A stretch of DNA of 64,000 bases from Pseudonocardia sp. (GCF_029263155.1 NZ_JAJCYB010000028.1:1-64000), one strand, 5' to 3'; shown: positions 9,477-18,701, numbered from the stretch's first letter. The notes: a model not told the origin generated them from the letters alone. Numbers and translations are program-made.

Positions 9477-10367
9477 TCAGGCGCGGGTCGGGAGCAGCTT
9501 CAGACCCATCGGATTGGCGGTCAGGAAGCCGTCACCCGCCACGATCGCCGCCACCAGAGGTTCCACCAGGTGCACCAGGCGCTCGGCCCGCTCGTCTCCG
9601 ACCGCGGCCCACGGCACGTCGGCCAGCGCGTCGGTGTGGGTCTCCACCTCCTCGCGCATCGCCCGACCCGCGACCGTCGGCCGCCCGGCGGCGTCGAGGA
9701 GGTCGCGCCCGGCGAGGCGGGCCGACGCGTCGTCCCACTCCTGCTCCGACCATCCTCTGCGCTGTCGCAGCCACGGCCCGTCGAGGTCCTCGGCTGCGGC
9801 GAAGAGGACCAGTGCCTCCACCGGGTCCAGGCCCGCGGTGAGCAGCGCGGCGACGTGCCCGTCGCCGCGGTGTTCGCGCAGCACCGTCTGGGCCTGCCAG
9901 AGCACGAGGTGCGGGGCATCGGGCCACGGGAGCGCCGCGTTGGCCGCGGCGAGCGCACGCCCGGCGGTGGGCGCCGCGAGCGCGGCGACCCGGGCGATCT
10001 CGGCGGCCTCGACGACACCCGGACCGGCGAGCAGATCGGTCCCCGCGAGCCGGCGCAGGGCCGCGTCGACCGCCGTCAGCCGGACGTCGAGGAAGGTCTG
10101 CGGGGAGGCCACCCCCCACACGTCCGGCACCGCGCGGGCGACCAGGCCGGGGGCGAAGTTGTAGAACAGCGCGGTGACGAGCTCGGGCGGGGCCGCCCCG
10201 AGCGGCGCCGCCCGCTGCGCGAAGTAGCTCATCCAGTATCCGCGGGTGCCCAGCGCGTCACACGCCGCCTTGGGCTCGGCGGCGAAGTAGGTGACGGCGT
10301 GCACGGGCTCGAGCGCCCGCCACATCCGTCGCGCCCGGTGTCCGTGCTGATCAGCCTTGCCGGTCAT
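9477..10367 (-). CDS. SCO6745-family protein with winged-helix-like fold, function unknown
   Basis: This is a 296-residue protein. The ATG at 10367 has a GGGAGG ribosome site 7 nt upstream; another in-frame ATG at 10391 is less likely. It begins with RARRMWRALEPVHAVTYFA and carries a later block RRGWSEQEWDDASARLAGR, both typical of the actinobacterial SCO6745 family, which is related to SalK-like proteins. Secondary structure looks all-helical with a possible winged-helix part at the C-terminus. There is no catalytic motif and no membrane segment. It stands alone between unrelated genes. The family assignment is from memory of the pattern; the biochemical role is unknown. Confidence 0.65.
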   Translation of the reverse strand: MTGKADQHGHRARRMWRALEPVHAVTYFAAEPKAACDALGTRGYWMSYFAQRAAPLGAAPPELVTALFYNFAPGLVARAVPDVWGVASPQTFLDVRLTAVDAALRRLAGTDLLAGPGVVEAAEIARVAALAAPTAGRALAAANAALPWPDAPHLVLWQAQTVLREHRGDGHVAALLTAGLDPVEALVLFAAAEDLDGPWLRQRRGWSEQEWDDASARLAGRDLLDAAGRPTVAGRAMREEVETHTDALADVPWAAVGDERAERLVHLVEPLVAAIVAGDGFLTANPMGLKLLPTRA

Positions 10368-10592
10368 GCGTACCTCCCTGTCGTGACGCACCGGAGGGCA
10401 TCACCCGATCCGGTCATTTCAGCTGACCCTCCGTGACCACTGTCGGCCGCAGCCGGTCGATTCGATCACCGTTCCGGCCGAGCACCACAGCGCAGGGGCA
10501 CTCGTTGAGGATGTGTGAGTGACACAGGTGTCGCTCTCCGTAGACAATCGCCGGCCGCCTCGCGCGGCTTCCCGCACCCGGAGGACCCTGCC

Positions 10593-10886
10593 ATGAGCAC
10601 CGACAAGAACGTCGCCGACCGCCTGCTCGACGAGGCCCGCTCCAAGGCCGCCCGCTCCGACAGCCCGACCATCGGCAAGATCGCGCTGATCATCGGGGTG
10701 GTGGCCGTGCTCGTCAGCCCGATCTCGATCCTCGGATGGGTGTTCGGTGCCGCCGCCATCGGCGTGGGCGTGGCCGCTGTGCGCCGCCCCCTGGTGGCCA
10801 GGCAGGCGCAGATCGCGATGGCGCTCGGGACGGCGGCGATCCTGATCGGCGTCTTCTTCTTCACGCTCAACATCGCGCGGGGCTGA
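10593..10886 (+). CDS. small two-helix membrane protein
   Basis: The product has 97 residues. The ATG has GGAGG 8 nt upstream. Residues 1-28 are charged and cytoplasmic-looking (ADRLLDEARSKAARSD). Two hydrophobic segments follow (IALIIGVVAVLVSPISILG and the C-terminal ALGTAAILIGVFFFTL), separated by a short basic loop RRPLVARQ. The layout resembles DUF4190-like small membrane proteins, but no diagnostic motif is seen and the function is unknown. A roughly 200-bp intergenic stretch separates it from the divergent SCO6745-like gene. Confidence 0.75.
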   Translation: MSTDKNVADRLLDEARSKAARSDSPTIGKIALIIGVVAVLVSPISILGWVFGAAAIGVGVAAVRRPLVARQAQIAMALGTAAILIGVFFFTLNIARG

Positions 10887-10922
10887 CCCCGCCCCCTCCG
10901 CATCCCCATCCGGGCCGCACCG

Positions 10923-11762
10923 TCACTGCTCGCCGCCGGCCGAACGGTCGGCGGCGTAGGCGTCCGGCACGCTCGCGATCAACCCGTCGATCATCACCCC
11001 GTCGATCACCTCGACCAGTTCGTCGGGCCGGGTCAGCATCGGGAAATGGCCCCCGGGCAGCTCCACGACCTCGGACCCCGGCACCACCCCGGCCGCCGAT
11101 CGCGCCCACCCCGCGTCGACGACCCGGTCCTCGGCGCAGATCACCCGTACCGTGCGCACCGGTGGCCAGGCCCGCAGTGGCGTGACCTCACGACTGATCG
11201 CCCACCCCTGCCGCCGCAGACGGGCCACCGCGGCGTCGACCTCCGCGACCGAGGACTCCGCCGCAACCCCGGCGTAGAGCCCGGCCGCAGCCGCATCCGG
11301 CGGCCACGACGTGGTGCCGTCGTCGTGGCGGACCTGCCCGCGACCGAACCCCGGCGCCATCGGGCTCGGCTGCGCCCGCGCCTGCTGCGCCCACGAAGTC
11401 CCGGGCCTCGGCACCAGCGCCGCCACCAGCACCAGCGCCGCGACCCGCTCCGGCCCGAGCACTTCCGCCGCCACCGGCACCGTGAGCCCGCCGAGGGAGT
11501 GCCCGACGAGCACCACCCGCTCGCCGGGCCCGAGGGGCTGCGCCGCCCGGACCACCGTGTCGGCGTACTGCCGACCCGCCGCCTCCGGCCGCTCGGACGG
11601 CAGGTCCACGACGCGCACCTCGTGGCCGCGCCGCTCCAGCCGTTCGACCACCGGGGCCCAACACGTCCCGTCGTGCCACGCCCCGTGCACCAGCACGATG
11701 CGGACCGGGCCGGCGCCCCCCGCTCCCGCCACGACCGGCGCCGAACCGGCGACCCCGGTCAC
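10923..11762 (-). CDS. alpha/beta-hydrolase fold protein
   Basis: The 279-residue protein starts at a GTG overlapping the stop of the upstream thiamine-binding gene (GTGA), so the two are translationally coupled. The fold is clear: [13 protein letters not shown] (oxyanion region), nucleophile elbow GHSLGG with S89, an acid candidate in [13 protein letters not shown] and the terminal GGHFPML histidine. It resembles esterases of the salicylate-esterase/MES type, but the substrate cannot be told from sequence. No signal peptide is present. Confidence 0.85.
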   Translation of the reverse strand: MTGVAGSAPVVAGAGGAGPVRIVLVHGAWHDGTCWAPVVERLERRGHEVRVVDLPSERPEAAGRQYADTVVRAAQPLGPGERVVLVGHSLGGLTVPVAAEVLGPERVAALVLVAALVPRPGTSWAQQARAQPSPMAPGFGRGQVRHDDGTTSWPPDAAAAGLYAGVAAESSVAEVDAAVARLRRQGWAISREVTPLRAWPPVRTVRVICAEDRVVDAGWARSAAGVVPGSEVVELPGGHFPMLTRPDELVEVIDGVMIDGLIASVPDAYAADRSAGGEQ

Positions 11763-12100
11763 GCCGAGGGTGCCGGGGGTGTGCCCAGCGCGTGCTCCAC
11801 CCGCTCGACCTTCGCGGTGAGCTGCCCGGAGTGACCGGGCCGGATGTCGGCCTTGAGGACCAGGCTGACCCGCGGCGCGCGGGCCTGCACCGCCTCGACC
11901 GCCGCCTTGATCACCGCCATCCCCTCGTCCCATGTCTCGGACTCGATGGTGGTGAACATGGCGGTGGTCTCGTTGGGCAGGCCGGACTCACGGACCACCC
12001 GGACCGCGTCGGCGACGATGTCACCGACGCCGTCGGGGCCCGAGCCCGCGGAGTCCGGTCCGGTGACCCCCGCGGGGGCGATGCTGAAGGCGAAGAGCAT
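11759..12100 (-). CDS. thiamine-binding / MTH1187 (DUF77) family protein
   Basis: The product has 113 residues and the YkoF/MTH1187-like ferredoxin fold: [12 protein letters not shown], then [19 protein letters not shown] and a C-terminal helix with VEHALGTPP. Members bind thiamine-like compounds and are thought to supply or sense them. The gene is first of a two-gene minus-strand unit, with a 4-nt overlap to the hydrolase gene. It is divergent from the marR gene, 90 nt away. The role is known only from family members. Confidence 0.75.
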   Translation of the reverse strand: MLFAFSIAPAGVTGPDSAGSGPDGVGDIVADAVRVVRESGLPNETTAMFTTIESETWDEGMAVIKAAVEAVQARAPRVSLVLKADIRPGHSGQLTAKVERVEHALGTPPAPSA

Positions 12101-12176
12101 GGTCGCCAGCGTGCCTCACGGCGCACCCCCGGCGCGAGGTCCCGATGACCGGGACGGCCGCGGGACCGCACACTGC

Positions 12177-12182
12177 TAGCGT
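12177..12182 (+). promoter_or_regulatory. -10 element of the MarR gene (leaderless type)
   Basis: TAGCGT is followed by 8 nt and the ATG at 12191; no ribosome site lies between. Confidence 0.5.
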
Positions 12183-12190
12183 CGCCCGTC

Positions 12191-12694
12191 ATGGCCTCCC
12201 GCGATCCGCTGCCGTTCGATCCGATCATGCGGGCCGCGGAACTGTGGGACGAGCGGATCGGCCCGGCACGCACGATGGCCGCCGTGACCAGCGTGATGCG
12301 CGTGCAGCAGATCCTGCTCTCGGCCGTGGACGGCGCGCTGCGCCCGCACGGGTTGACCTTCGCCCGGTACGAGGCACTGGTCCTGCTCACCTTCGCCCGC
12401 AGCGGCCGGCTGCCCATGCGGGTGATGGGCGAGCGGCTGCAGCTGCACCCGACGAGCGTGACCAACATCGTGGACCGCCTGCAGGCCGACGGGCTGGCCC
12501 GGCGCGTGCCGCACCCCACCGACCGGCGGGCGACGCTGGTGGAGATCACCCCGACCGGGTCGGCGCTGCGCGAGCAGGCGACCGCGTCGGTGATGGCGAT
12601 CGACTTCGGTCTCGCCGGGCTGAGCCCCGATGAGGAGACCCAGCTCACCACGCTGCTCGGCCAGGTGCGCCGGGCCGCGGGCGACTTCACCTGA
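12191..12694 (+). CDS. MarR-family transcriptional regulator
   Basis: The 167-residue protein has the MarR winged helix. The N-terminal dimer helix is followed by LTFARYEALVLLTFA, a recognition region (MGERLQLHPTSVTNIVDRL) and the wing HPTDRRATLVEITPTG. MarR proteins are dimeric repressors that often respond to phenolic ligands. The adjacent divergent pair (thiamine-binding protein and hydrolase) is the obvious candidate target, with only a 90-nt shared upstream region. No clear palindrome was identified there. Confidence 0.9.
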   Translation: MASRDPLPFDPIMRAAELWDERIGPARTMAAVTSVMRVQQILLSAVDGALRPHGLTFARYEALVLLTFARSGRLPMRVMGERLQLHPTSVTNIVDRLQADGLARRVPHPTDRRATLVEITPTGSALREQATASVMAIDFGLAGLSPDEETQLTTLLGQVRRAAGDFT

Positions 12695-12716
12695 GCCGCG
12701 CGCCCGGGAGGGGCGC

Positions 12717-12917
12717 TCACGACGACCCCTCGGACCGGGGTGGCCCGTCCCCGTCGGGTTCGTCCTTCGGTCGGCCCGGCCACACCTGCATGGTGCGCGA
12801 CCGGCGCGACGCGCGCGCCGAGCGCCGACGGCGCCGCCGCCTCCCCGCGTAGAAGCCGGTGACGGCGCCCCCTGCCGATCCCGCCACCACGCACACCGAG
12901 CACGTCGTCAGATCCAC
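12717..12917 (-). CDS. small putative membrane protein, unknown
   Basis: This is a 66-residue open frame from a GTG with AAGGGA upstream. Residues 5-25 (TCSVCVVAGSAGGAVTGFYA) are weakly hydrophobic and glycine-rich and may be a membrane segment. A highly basic stretch of arginines and an acidic/prolyl tail follow. It lies divergently from the XRE regulator with an inverted repeat in the gap, so it could be that regulator's target. No family was recognised, and a non-coding explanation remains possible. Confidence 0.45.
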   Translation of the reverse strand: MDLTTCSVCVVAGSAGGAVTGFYAGRRRRRRRSARASRRSRTMQVWPGRPKDEPDGDGPPRSEGSS

Positions 12918-12938
12918 GACCGATCCCTTCCCCGAGTG

Positions 12939-12962
12939 TGTTGACGACTGGTTGCGTCAACA
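12939..12962. promoter_or_regulatory. inverted-repeat operator upstream of the XRE regulator
   Basis: TGTTGACG, 8 nt, CGTCAACA form a perfect 8-bp inverted repeat. A further GTTGAC half-site at 12965-12970 overlaps a TTGACA -35-like hexamer (12966-12971). It lies between two divergent starts and is a likely site for the XRE protein itself. Confidence 0.5.
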
Positions 12963-12986
12963 GCGTTGACAGTACGACGGGGGTCC

Positions 12987-12992
12987 GACACT
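12987..12992 (+). promoter_or_regulatory. -10 element of the XRE gene
   Basis: GACACT is 8 nt before the GTG at 13001 and 15 nt after a TTGACA -35 candidate. The spacing is short for sigma-70-type promoters, so the -35 may be fortuitous. Confidence 0.35.
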
Positions 12993-13000
12993 CTGGCGCC

Positions 13001-14311
13001 GTGAACCGACGACCCGAGCGCGCGGCCCTGCGGACGGCCCGCACCGAGCGCGCGTGGTCCCAGACGGCCGCCGCTCGGGAGCTGCGTGCGCTCGCGCGCG
13101 CACGCGACGGTCCGGAGGCCACCGCGGCGAGCCTCAAGACCCAGCTGTCGCGCTGGGAGAACGGTCACGCCGTTCCCGAGCCGGAGTACCGGGTCCTGCT
13201 CGCCGAGCTCTACGGCCGCACGCCCGAGCAGCTCGGGTTGCTTCCGGAGCCCGAGCACGCGTCCACCGCGACCGAACGGGTGCGAGCCCGGCTCGCCGCC
13301 GCGGCCGCCGTCGACAACCAGGTGGTGGCCCTGTGGACCGAACAACTCACCCTCGCGCAGCGGCTCGACGACGAGCTGGGTGCCACGGGAGCCGGGGAGC
13401 TGGTCCGCGTCCAGGTCGGTCTACTGCAGCGCACGCTGGAGCACACCCTGTCCTCGGACGCTCGGGCCACCGTCGCCGGTGTGCTGACCGGAGCGGCCGC
13501 GCTCGCCGGCCGGCAGGCCCTCGACCAGGGAGACCCCGAAGAGGCGTGGCAGCAGTACGGCGCGGCCCGCGCGGCCGCGCAGGAGGCGGGATCGCCCGGG
13601 GCACTCGTCCGAGCCCTCGCCGGCCAGGCCGAGGTGCTGCGGGAGATCGGAGAGGCCGCCGAGGCCGTCGGGCTGCTCGAGCACGCCGCATCCGACGGCC
13701 CGCCCGCGGCCCGGGTACGGCTGGCGGCCGCCCGCGGCGCGGCGTACGCCGCGGCAGGCGACGCCGCCGGCGCGCAACGAGAGTTCGACCGCGCCGCGCG
13801 CGCCCTGGCGACCGGCGGGCTCGCCGGTACCCGGCCCGATCCGGGCCGGGCCGACCGGGGCCGGCCCGACCGGCAACAACCCGACCGGGGTGCGCCCGAC
13901 CCACCCCACCCCCCCGACCGGCCCTCGCCGGACCCGCGCCCTCCCGGTCAGCCCCGGGCCGACCAGCCGCCACCCGAACTGCGCCCACCCGACCTCGGCT
14001 GGGCCGAGGCACGGATCGAGCTGGCCGACCTGCACCGCTGGCACGGCCACGCCCTGGCCGCGCTGCACGACCCGGCCGCCGTGCCGCCGCTGGAGAGCGC
14101 GCTCGCCGCCGCGCCCCGCGCCGCGCGACACCGCGCGGCCCTGCACGCCGACCTCGCGGTCAGCCTCGCCACCGTGGGCCGGAGCGACGAGGCCGCCGAG
14201 CACGCCGGAGCGGCACGCCGGTTGGCCGAGCGGATCGGCTCGCAGCGCATCGCCGCCCGCCTGGCATCCAGCGGGTTCCCGCGGCAGGTGGGGGGCATCC
14301 TGGGCCGGTGA
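13001..14311 (+). CDS. XRE-family regulator with TPR-like C-terminal region
   Basis: The product is 436 residues. The helix-turn-helix lies in residues 8-75 (WSQTAAARELRALAR, then LKTQLSRWENGHAVPEPEY). A long alpha-helical repeat region of tetratricopeptide type follows (EEAWQQYGAARAAAQEAG, GEAAEAVGLLEHAA). Residues about 283-335 are a Pro/Asp/Arg-rich linker (PDRGAPDPPHPPDRPSPDP) that breaks the helical region in two. Such XRE-TPR proteins of actinobacteria often sense a peptide or small ligand. The linker is an insertion compared with the helical parts on either side. The GTG start is supported by the promoter spacing. Confidence 0.8.
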   Translation: MNRRPERAALRTARTERAWSQTAAARELRALARARDGPEATAASLKTQLSRWENGHAVPEPEYRVLLAELYGRTPEQLGLLPEPEHASTATERVRARLAAAAAVDNQVVALWTEQLTLAQRLDDELGATGAGELVRVQVGLLQRTLEHTLSSDARATVAGVLTGAAALAGRQALDQGDPEEAWQQYGAARAAAQEAGSPGALVRALAGQAEVLREIGEAAEAVGLLEHAASDGPPAARVRLAAARGAAYAAAGDAAGAQREFDRAARALATGGLAGTRPDPGRADRGRPDRQQPDRGAPDPPHPPDRPSPDPRPPGQPRADQPPPELRPPDLGWAEARIELADLHRWHGHALAALHDPAAVPPLESALAAAPRAARHRAALHADLAVSLATVGRSDEAAEHAGAARRLAERIGSQRIAARLASSGFPRQVGGILGR

Positions 14312-14379
14312 CCCCCACCGCGTGCGGGCCCGATCGTCCGCGAGACGGCCACCCCCACGCGGGCGACGGACGTTCCGCG

Positions 14380-14413
14380 ACCGGGTCTCGCGCGCAGAAC
14401 CGGGTCTCGCGCG
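14380..14413. repeat. tandem CTCGC repeat (2 units)
   Basis: ACCGGGTCTCGCGCG occurs at 14380-14394 and 14399-14413, a 19-bp period, between two convergent genes. It belongs to the intergenic repeat family also seen near 39.2, 57.0 and 58.8 kb. Confidence 0.6.
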
Positions 14414-14476
14414 GCGCCGGCGGCGCGCACATCGACAATCGGCGCGCGAAGCACGCTCGGCCCCACGGCGCCGGGC

Positions 14477-15424
14477 TCAGCCCGCGCCGCGTGCAAGCTC
14501 CTCGGCCGCGGCGTAGGGGTCCAGCTCGCCCGCCACCACCCGCTTCGCGAGCGACACCAGGCCGGTGGCGCCCCGGACGTCGGCGAGGCGCGCCCGCACC
14601 CGCTCCAGCGCGATGGCCTCGATCTCCGACTCCGCGCGGGCGATCCGGCGCCGTTCGCGCTCCCCGCTCGCGTCGAGATGCGCGCGGTGCGCGTCGAGGG
14701 CGGCCACCAGCTCCTCGACGCCCTCCCCGCGGGCGGCCACCGTCGACACCACCGGAGGGGTCCAGGAACCCGCGTCGCCCAGCGACATCATGTGCTTGAG
14801 GTCCCGTGCGGTCTGTGCGGCGCCATCGCGATCGGCCTTGTTGACGACGAACACGTCGGCCACCTCGAGGATGCCGGCCTTCGCCGCCTGGACCCCGTCG
14901 CCCATGCCCGGCGCGAGCAGGACGACGGTGGTGTCAGCCAGGGCCACCACCTCCACCTCGGACTGGCCCACACCGACGGTCTCGACCAGCACCACGTCGC
15001 AGCCCGCGGCGTCGAGCACGCGCAGGGCCTGCGGGGTGGCCCGGGCCAGCCCGCCGAGCCTGCCCCGGGTGGCCATGGACCGGATGAACACGCCGTCGTC
15101 GGTGGCGTGCTGCCCCATCCGCACCCGGTCGCCGAGCAGGGCCCCGCCCGAGAACGGGGACGACGGGTCGACCGCCAGCACCCCGACGCGGCGGCCCTGC
15201 GCCCGCAGGGCCGTGACCAGCACGGACGTGGAGGTCGACTTGCCGACGCCGGGGGGCCCGGTCAGCCCGACGACATGCGCGTGCCCGGTGTGCGGCGCCA
15301 GCGCAGCCGTCACCGCCGGCAGCTCGGAACCGCCGTTCTCGACCAGCGAGATCAACCGGGCCACCGCGCGGTGCTCCCCGCGGCGGGCCCGCTCGACGAG
15401 ATCGGGGACGTCGACCGGGGGCAC
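14477..15424 (-). CDS. meaB: MeaB/ArgK-family GTPase chaperone of B12-dependent mutase
   Basis: The 315-residue protein is a G3E-type P-loop GTPase: Walker A GPPGVGKST, VDPSSPFSGGALLGDR, the ETVGVGQSE switch and the NKAD base-recognition motif. MeaB protects and reloads adenosylcobalamin mutases such as methylmalonyl-CoA and ethylmalonyl-CoA mutase. It starts at a GTG 9 nt after the acetyltransferase stop, so the two are co-transcribed. The context of epimerase, crotonyl-CoA carboxylase/reductase and, 24 kb away, ethylmalonyl-CoA mutase fits the role. Which mutase it serves cannot be told from the sequence. Confidence 0.9.
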   Translation of the reverse strand: MPPVDVPDLVERARRGEHRAVARLISLVENGGSELPAVTAALAPHTGHAHVVGLTGPPGVGKSTSTSVLVTALRAQGRRVGVLAVDPSSPFSGGALLGDRVRMGQHATDDGVFIRSMATRGRLGGLARATPQALRVLDAAGCDVVLVETVGVGQSEVEVVALADTTVVLLAPGMGDGVQAAKAGILEVADVFVVNKADRDGAAQTARDLKHMMSLGDAGSWTPPVVSTVAARGEGVEELVAALDAHRAHLDASGERERRRIARAESEIEAIALERVRARLADVRGATGLVSLAKRVVAGELDPYAAAEELARGAG

Positions 15425-15432
15425 GTCGCGGA

Positions 15433-16620
15433 TCAGGCGGGGACGCGCAGGATCAGCGCGTCGCCCTGGCCACCGCCGCCGCACAGCGCCGCGGCGCCGA
15501 CACCGCCGCCGCGGCGCTTGAGCTCCAGCGCGAGGTGCAGCGCGAGCCGGGCACCGGACGCCCCGATCGGGTGACCGAGCGCGATGGCGCCGCCGTTCGG
15601 GTTGACCTTCTCCGGGTCGACGCCCAGCTTGCGGGTGGACACGACACCGACCGCCGCGAACGCCTCGTTGATCTCGATGACGTCCAGGTCGGTGGGCTCG
15701 ATGCCCTCCTTGCGGCAGGCCGCGACGATGGCGTTGGCGGGCTGCTCGTGCAGGCTGGAGTCGTCCGGACCGGCCACCATGCCCTGGGCGCCGATCTCGG
15801 CGAGCCAGCTCAGGCCCAGCTCGTCGGCCTTGGCCCGGCTCATCACGACGACGGCCGTGGCGCCGTCGGAGATCGGGGAGGACGAGCCCGCGGTGATCGT
15901 GCCGTCGGCGGAGAACGCGGGGCGCAGCGTGCCCAGGCCCTCGGCGGTGGTCTCCGGTCGGATGCCCTCGTCGGCGTCGACGACCAGGGGGTCGCCCTTG
16001 CGCTGGGGCACCTGCACCGGGGTGATCTCGTCACCGAACAGCCCGCTCTGGACCGCCCGCCCGGCCCGCTGGTGCGACTGCGCCGCGAACTCGTCCTGGT
16101 CGGCGCGGCTGATCTCGTAGCGGGAGTTGTGCTTCTCCGTCGACGCGCCCATGGAGACCTGGTCGTAGGAGTCGTAGAGGCCGTCGTGGGCCATGTGGTC
16201 GAGCATCGTGACGTCGCCGTACTTGAAGCCGGCGCGCGACTTGGCCAGCAGGTGCGGGGCCTGCGTCATGGACTCCTGGCCACCGGCCACGATGATGTCG
16301 CACTCGCCCGCACGGATGAGCTGGTCGGCGAGCGCGATGGCGTTGAGCCCGGACAGACATACCTTGTTGATGGTGAGCGCGGGCACCTCCATGCCGATGC
16401 CGGCCGCCGATGCGGCCTGCCGCGCCGGGATCTGTCCCGCGCCCGCGGTGAGGACCTGGCCCATGATCACGTACTGCACCTGCTCGGGGCCGACGCCGGC
16501 GCGCTCCAGTGCGGCCTTGATCGCGATGCCCCCGAGCTGGGCGCCGGTGAAGTCCTTGAGCTGGCCGAGCAACCGTCCCATCGGCGTGCGAGCTCCAGCG
16601 ACGATGACGGATCCGGACAT
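15433..16620 (-). CDS. acetyl-CoA C-acetyltransferase (thiolase)
   Basis: This is a 395-residue thiolase. The acyl-carrying cysteine is C88 (NKVCLSGL); the second catalytic set is H350 ([10 protein letters not shown]) and C380 (ALCGGGG), with the NEAFA motif between. It condenses two acetyl-CoA molecules to acetoacetyl-CoA, the entry step of the ethylmalonyl-CoA pathway and of polyhydroxybutyrate synthesis, or runs in reverse for beta-oxidation. The ATG at 16620 has GGAGG 7 nt upstream. It is first gene of a unit with meaB, divergent from the epimerase gene. Confidence 0.93.
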   Translation of the reverse strand: MSGSVIVAGARTPMGRLLGQLKDFTGAQLGGIAIKAALERAGVGPEQVQYVIMGQVLTAGAGQIPARQAASAAGIGMEVPALTINKVCLSGLNAIALADQLIRAGECDIIVAGGQESMTQAPHLLAKSRAGFKYGDVTMLDHMAHDGLYDSYDQVSMGASTEKHNSRYEISRADQDEFAAQSHQRAGRAVQSGLFGDEITPVQVPQRKGDPLVVDADEGIRPETTAEGLGTLRPAFSADGTITAGSSSPISDGATAVVVMSRAKADELGLSWLAEIGAQGMVAGPDDSSLHEQPANAIVAACRKEGIEPTDLDVIEINEAFAAVGVVSTRKLGVDPEKVNPNGGAIALGHPIGASGARLALHLALELKRRGGGVGAAALCGGGGQGDALILRVPA

Positions 16621-16764
16621 CGAGTGCCTCCAGCGGCGGTGGGAAGAGGGTCTGGCCGAACATACCCGCCGACGGTCCACCCGGTCGGGGTGACACCGCG
16701 CACAACCGCACGTCAGGACACCATCGGGGCACGCCTCACCCTCCGCGGGCCGCCCGTGCCCGGC

Positions 16765-16770
16765 TAGATT
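16765..16770 (+). promoter_or_regulatory. -10 element of the epimerase gene
   Basis: TAGATT is followed by 8 nt and the ATG at 16779. The same hexamer at nearly the same spacing precedes the cobalamin adenosyltransferase gene at 43.1 kb. Confidence 0.55.
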
Positions 16771-16778
16771 CTCCGGCC

Positions 16779-17213
16779 ATGGGAGAACACAGGATCATCG
16801 GTGTGGACCACGTCGGCATCGCCGTCGCCGACCTCGACGAGGCGATCGCCTGGTACGGCGCCGCGCTCGGTCTGGTGTCCACGCACGAGGAGACCAACGA
16901 GGAGCAGGGTGTCCGCGAGGCCATGCTCAGTGCCCCTGGCGACGACGGCGGTGCGGCCATCCAGCTGCTCGCCCCGCTGCGGCCGGACTCCCCGATCGGG
17001 AAGTTCCTGGACCGCAACGGTCCCGGCATCCAGCAGATGGCCTACCGCGTCGTCGACATCGAGGCCACGAGCGCCGCGCTGCGGGCCCAGGGGGTGCGCC
17101 TGCTCTACGACGAGCCCCGCCGCGGCACCGCCGAGTCGCGGATCAACTTCCTGCACCCCAAGGACGCGGGCGGCGTGCTCGTGGAGCTGGTCGAACCGGC
17201 CGCCTCGCACTGA
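16779..17213 (+). CDS. mce: methylmalonyl-CoA epimerase
   Basis: The 144-residue vicinal-oxygen-chelate protein has the expected metal-ligand blocks: [18 protein letters not shown] near the N-terminus, GIQQMAYRV in the middle and [17 protein letters not shown] at the end. It interconverts (2R)- and (2S)-methylmalonyl-CoA, and in ethylmalonyl-CoA pathways it also acts on ethylmalonyl-CoA. Its position just upstream of the crotonyl-CoA carboxylase/reductase gene (107 nt gap) agrees with that use. Confidence 0.92.
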   Translation: MGEHRIIGVDHVGIAVADLDEAIAWYGAALGLVSTHEETNEEQGVREAMLSAPGDDGGAAIQLLAPLRPDSPIGKFLDRNGPGIQQMAYRVVDIEATSAALRAQGVRLLYDEPRRGTAESRINFLHPKDAGGVLVELVEPAASH

Positions 17214-17253
17214 ACCGGGTGGTACTGACCACCTGGACGGGGCGCGACACCGT

Positions 17254-17272
17254 CGGTACGGGTACCATACCG
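17254..17272. promoter_or_regulatory. palindromic sequences upstream of ccr
   Basis: GGTAC, 2 nt, GTACC (17255-17266) nests with CGGTA ... TACCG arms (17254-17272) about 50 nt before the ccr start. A regulator site is inferred from symmetry and position only. Confidence 0.3.
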
Positions 17273-17319
17273 CGCAGTAACTTTCGGGATACCAAGCACT
17301 CGCCATCGGAGGCCCAGCC

Positions 17320-18651
17320 GTGCAGGAGATCCGCGACGCCATTCTCGCCGGTCGCTTCGACGCCGTCGGCTCGCTCGACGTCCCCGACCACTACCGGGGC
17401 GTCACCGTGCACGCCGACGAGACGGAGATCTTCGCCGGGATCCCGTCGAAGGAGAAGGACCCGCGCAAGAGCCTGCACCTCGACGAGGTCCCCACGCCCG
17501 AGCTGGGTCCGGGGGAGGCGATCGTGGCCGTGATGGCCAGCGCGATCAACTACAACACCGTGTGGACGTCGATCTTCGAGCCGGTGTCGACGTTCGGCTT
17601 CCTCAAGCGCTACGGCCGCGTGTCCCCACTGACGGCCCGTCACGACCTGCCCTACCACGTGGTCGGCTCGGACCTGGCCGGCGTGGTGCTCAAGACGGGG
17701 CCGGGTGTCAACGCGTGGAAGCCGGGCGACCGGGTCGTCGCGCACTGCCTGTCGGTGGAGATGGAGAGTCCCGACGGGCACGGCGACTCGATGATGGATC
17801 CCGAGCAGCGGATCTGGGGCTTCGAGACCAACTTCGGCGGGCTCGCCGAGCTGGCCCTGGTCAAGTCCAACCAGCTCATGCCCAAGCCCGCGCACCTCAC
17901 GTGGGAGGAGGCGGCCGCGCCCGGGCTGGTCAACTCGACCGCCTACCGCCAGCTCGTCTCCCGCAACGGGGCCAACATGAAGCAGGGCGACACCGTCCTG
18001 ATCTGGGGCGCGTCGGGCGGGCTCGGTTCCTACGCCACCCAGTTCGCGCTCAACGGCGGTGCCACCCCGGTCTGCGTGGTGTCCTCCCCGGAGAAGGCGG
18101 AGGTGTGCCGCAGGATGGGCGCCGAGCTGATCATCGACCGGTCGGCGGAGGGCTACCGGTTCTGGCGCGACGAGCAGAACCAGGACCCCAAGGAGTGGAA
18201 GCGCCTCGGCGCGAAGATCCGCGAGCTCACCGGCGGCGAGGACCCCGACATCGTCTTCGAGCACCCCGGCCGCGAGACCTTCGGCGCGAGCGTCTACGTC
18301 GCCCGCAAGGGCGGCACCATCGTGACCTGCGCGTCCACCTCGGGCTACGAGCACAGCTACGACAACCGCTACCTGTGGATGAACCTCAAGCGGATCATCG
18401 GCTCGCACTTCGCGAACTACCGCGAGTCGTTCGAGGCCAACCGGCTCATCGACAAGGGCCTCATCCACCCCACGCTGTCCAAGGTCTACCCCCTGGCCGA
18501 CACCGGGCAGGCCGCGCTGGACGTGCACACCAACAGCCACCAGGGCAAGGTCGGGGTCCTGGCGCTGGCCCCCGAGGAGGGGCTGGGCGTGACCGACCCC
18601 GACAAGCGGGCGAAGCACCTCGACGCGATCAACCGGTTCCGGGGCATCTGA
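17320..18651 (+). CDS. ccr: crotonyl-CoA carboxylase/reductase
   Basis: This is a 443-residue medium-chain reductase, the usual length of the family. It has an N-terminal cap (YRGVTVHADETEIFAGIPSK), a nucleotide-binding segment GASGGLGSYATQFA and the block FEHPGRETFGASVYVARKGG, characteristic of crotonyl-CoA carboxylase/reductase rather than of ordinary alcohol dehydrogenases. It reductively carboxylates crotonyl-CoA with NADPH and CO2 to ethylmalonyl-CoA, the signature step of the ethylmalonyl-CoA pathway, and also supplies polyketide extender units. The GTG start has GGAGG about 7 nt upstream. A strong hairpin follows the stop. Confidence 0.95.
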   Translation: MQEIRDAILAGRFDAVGSLDVPDHYRGVTVHADETEIFAGIPSKEKDPRKSLHLDEVPTPELGPGEAIVAVMASAINYNTVWTSIFEPVSTFGFLKRYGRVSPLTARHDLPYHVVGSDLAGVVLKTGPGVNAWKPGDRVVAHCLSVEMESPDGHGDSMMDPEQRIWGFETNFGGLAELALVKSNQLMPKPAHLTWEEAAAPGLVNSTAYRQLVSRNGANMKQGDTVLIWGASGGLGSYATQFALNGGATPVCVVSSPEKAEVCRRMGAELIIDRSAEGYRFWRDEQNQDPKEWKRLGAKIRELTGGEDPDIVFEHPGRETFGASVYVARKGGTIVTCASTSGYEHSYDNRYLWMNLKRIIGSHFANYRESFEANRLIDKGLIHPTLSKVYPLADTGQAALDVHTNSHQGKVGVLALAPEEGLGVTDPDKRAKHLDAINRFRGI

Positions 18652-18659
18652 TACCCGAC

Positions 18660-18701
18660 CCGGTGACGGCTGCCACGACGCGTGGTGGCAGCCGTCACCG
18701 G
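18660..18701 (+). terminator. hairpin terminator after ccr
   Basis: A perfect 17-bp stem (18660-18676 with 18685-18701) has an 8-nt loop and begins 9 nt after the ccr stop. There is no T-run, as is common in actinobacteria. It also lies just before the next gene's -10 element and so insulates it. Confidence 0.8.

Noticed and set aside
11763..11933. 57-residue N-terminal extension of the alpha/beta-hydrolase
   Set aside because: It overlaps the thiamine-binding gene in another frame and is Gly/Arg-rich shadow sequence; the GTGA overlap start is better.
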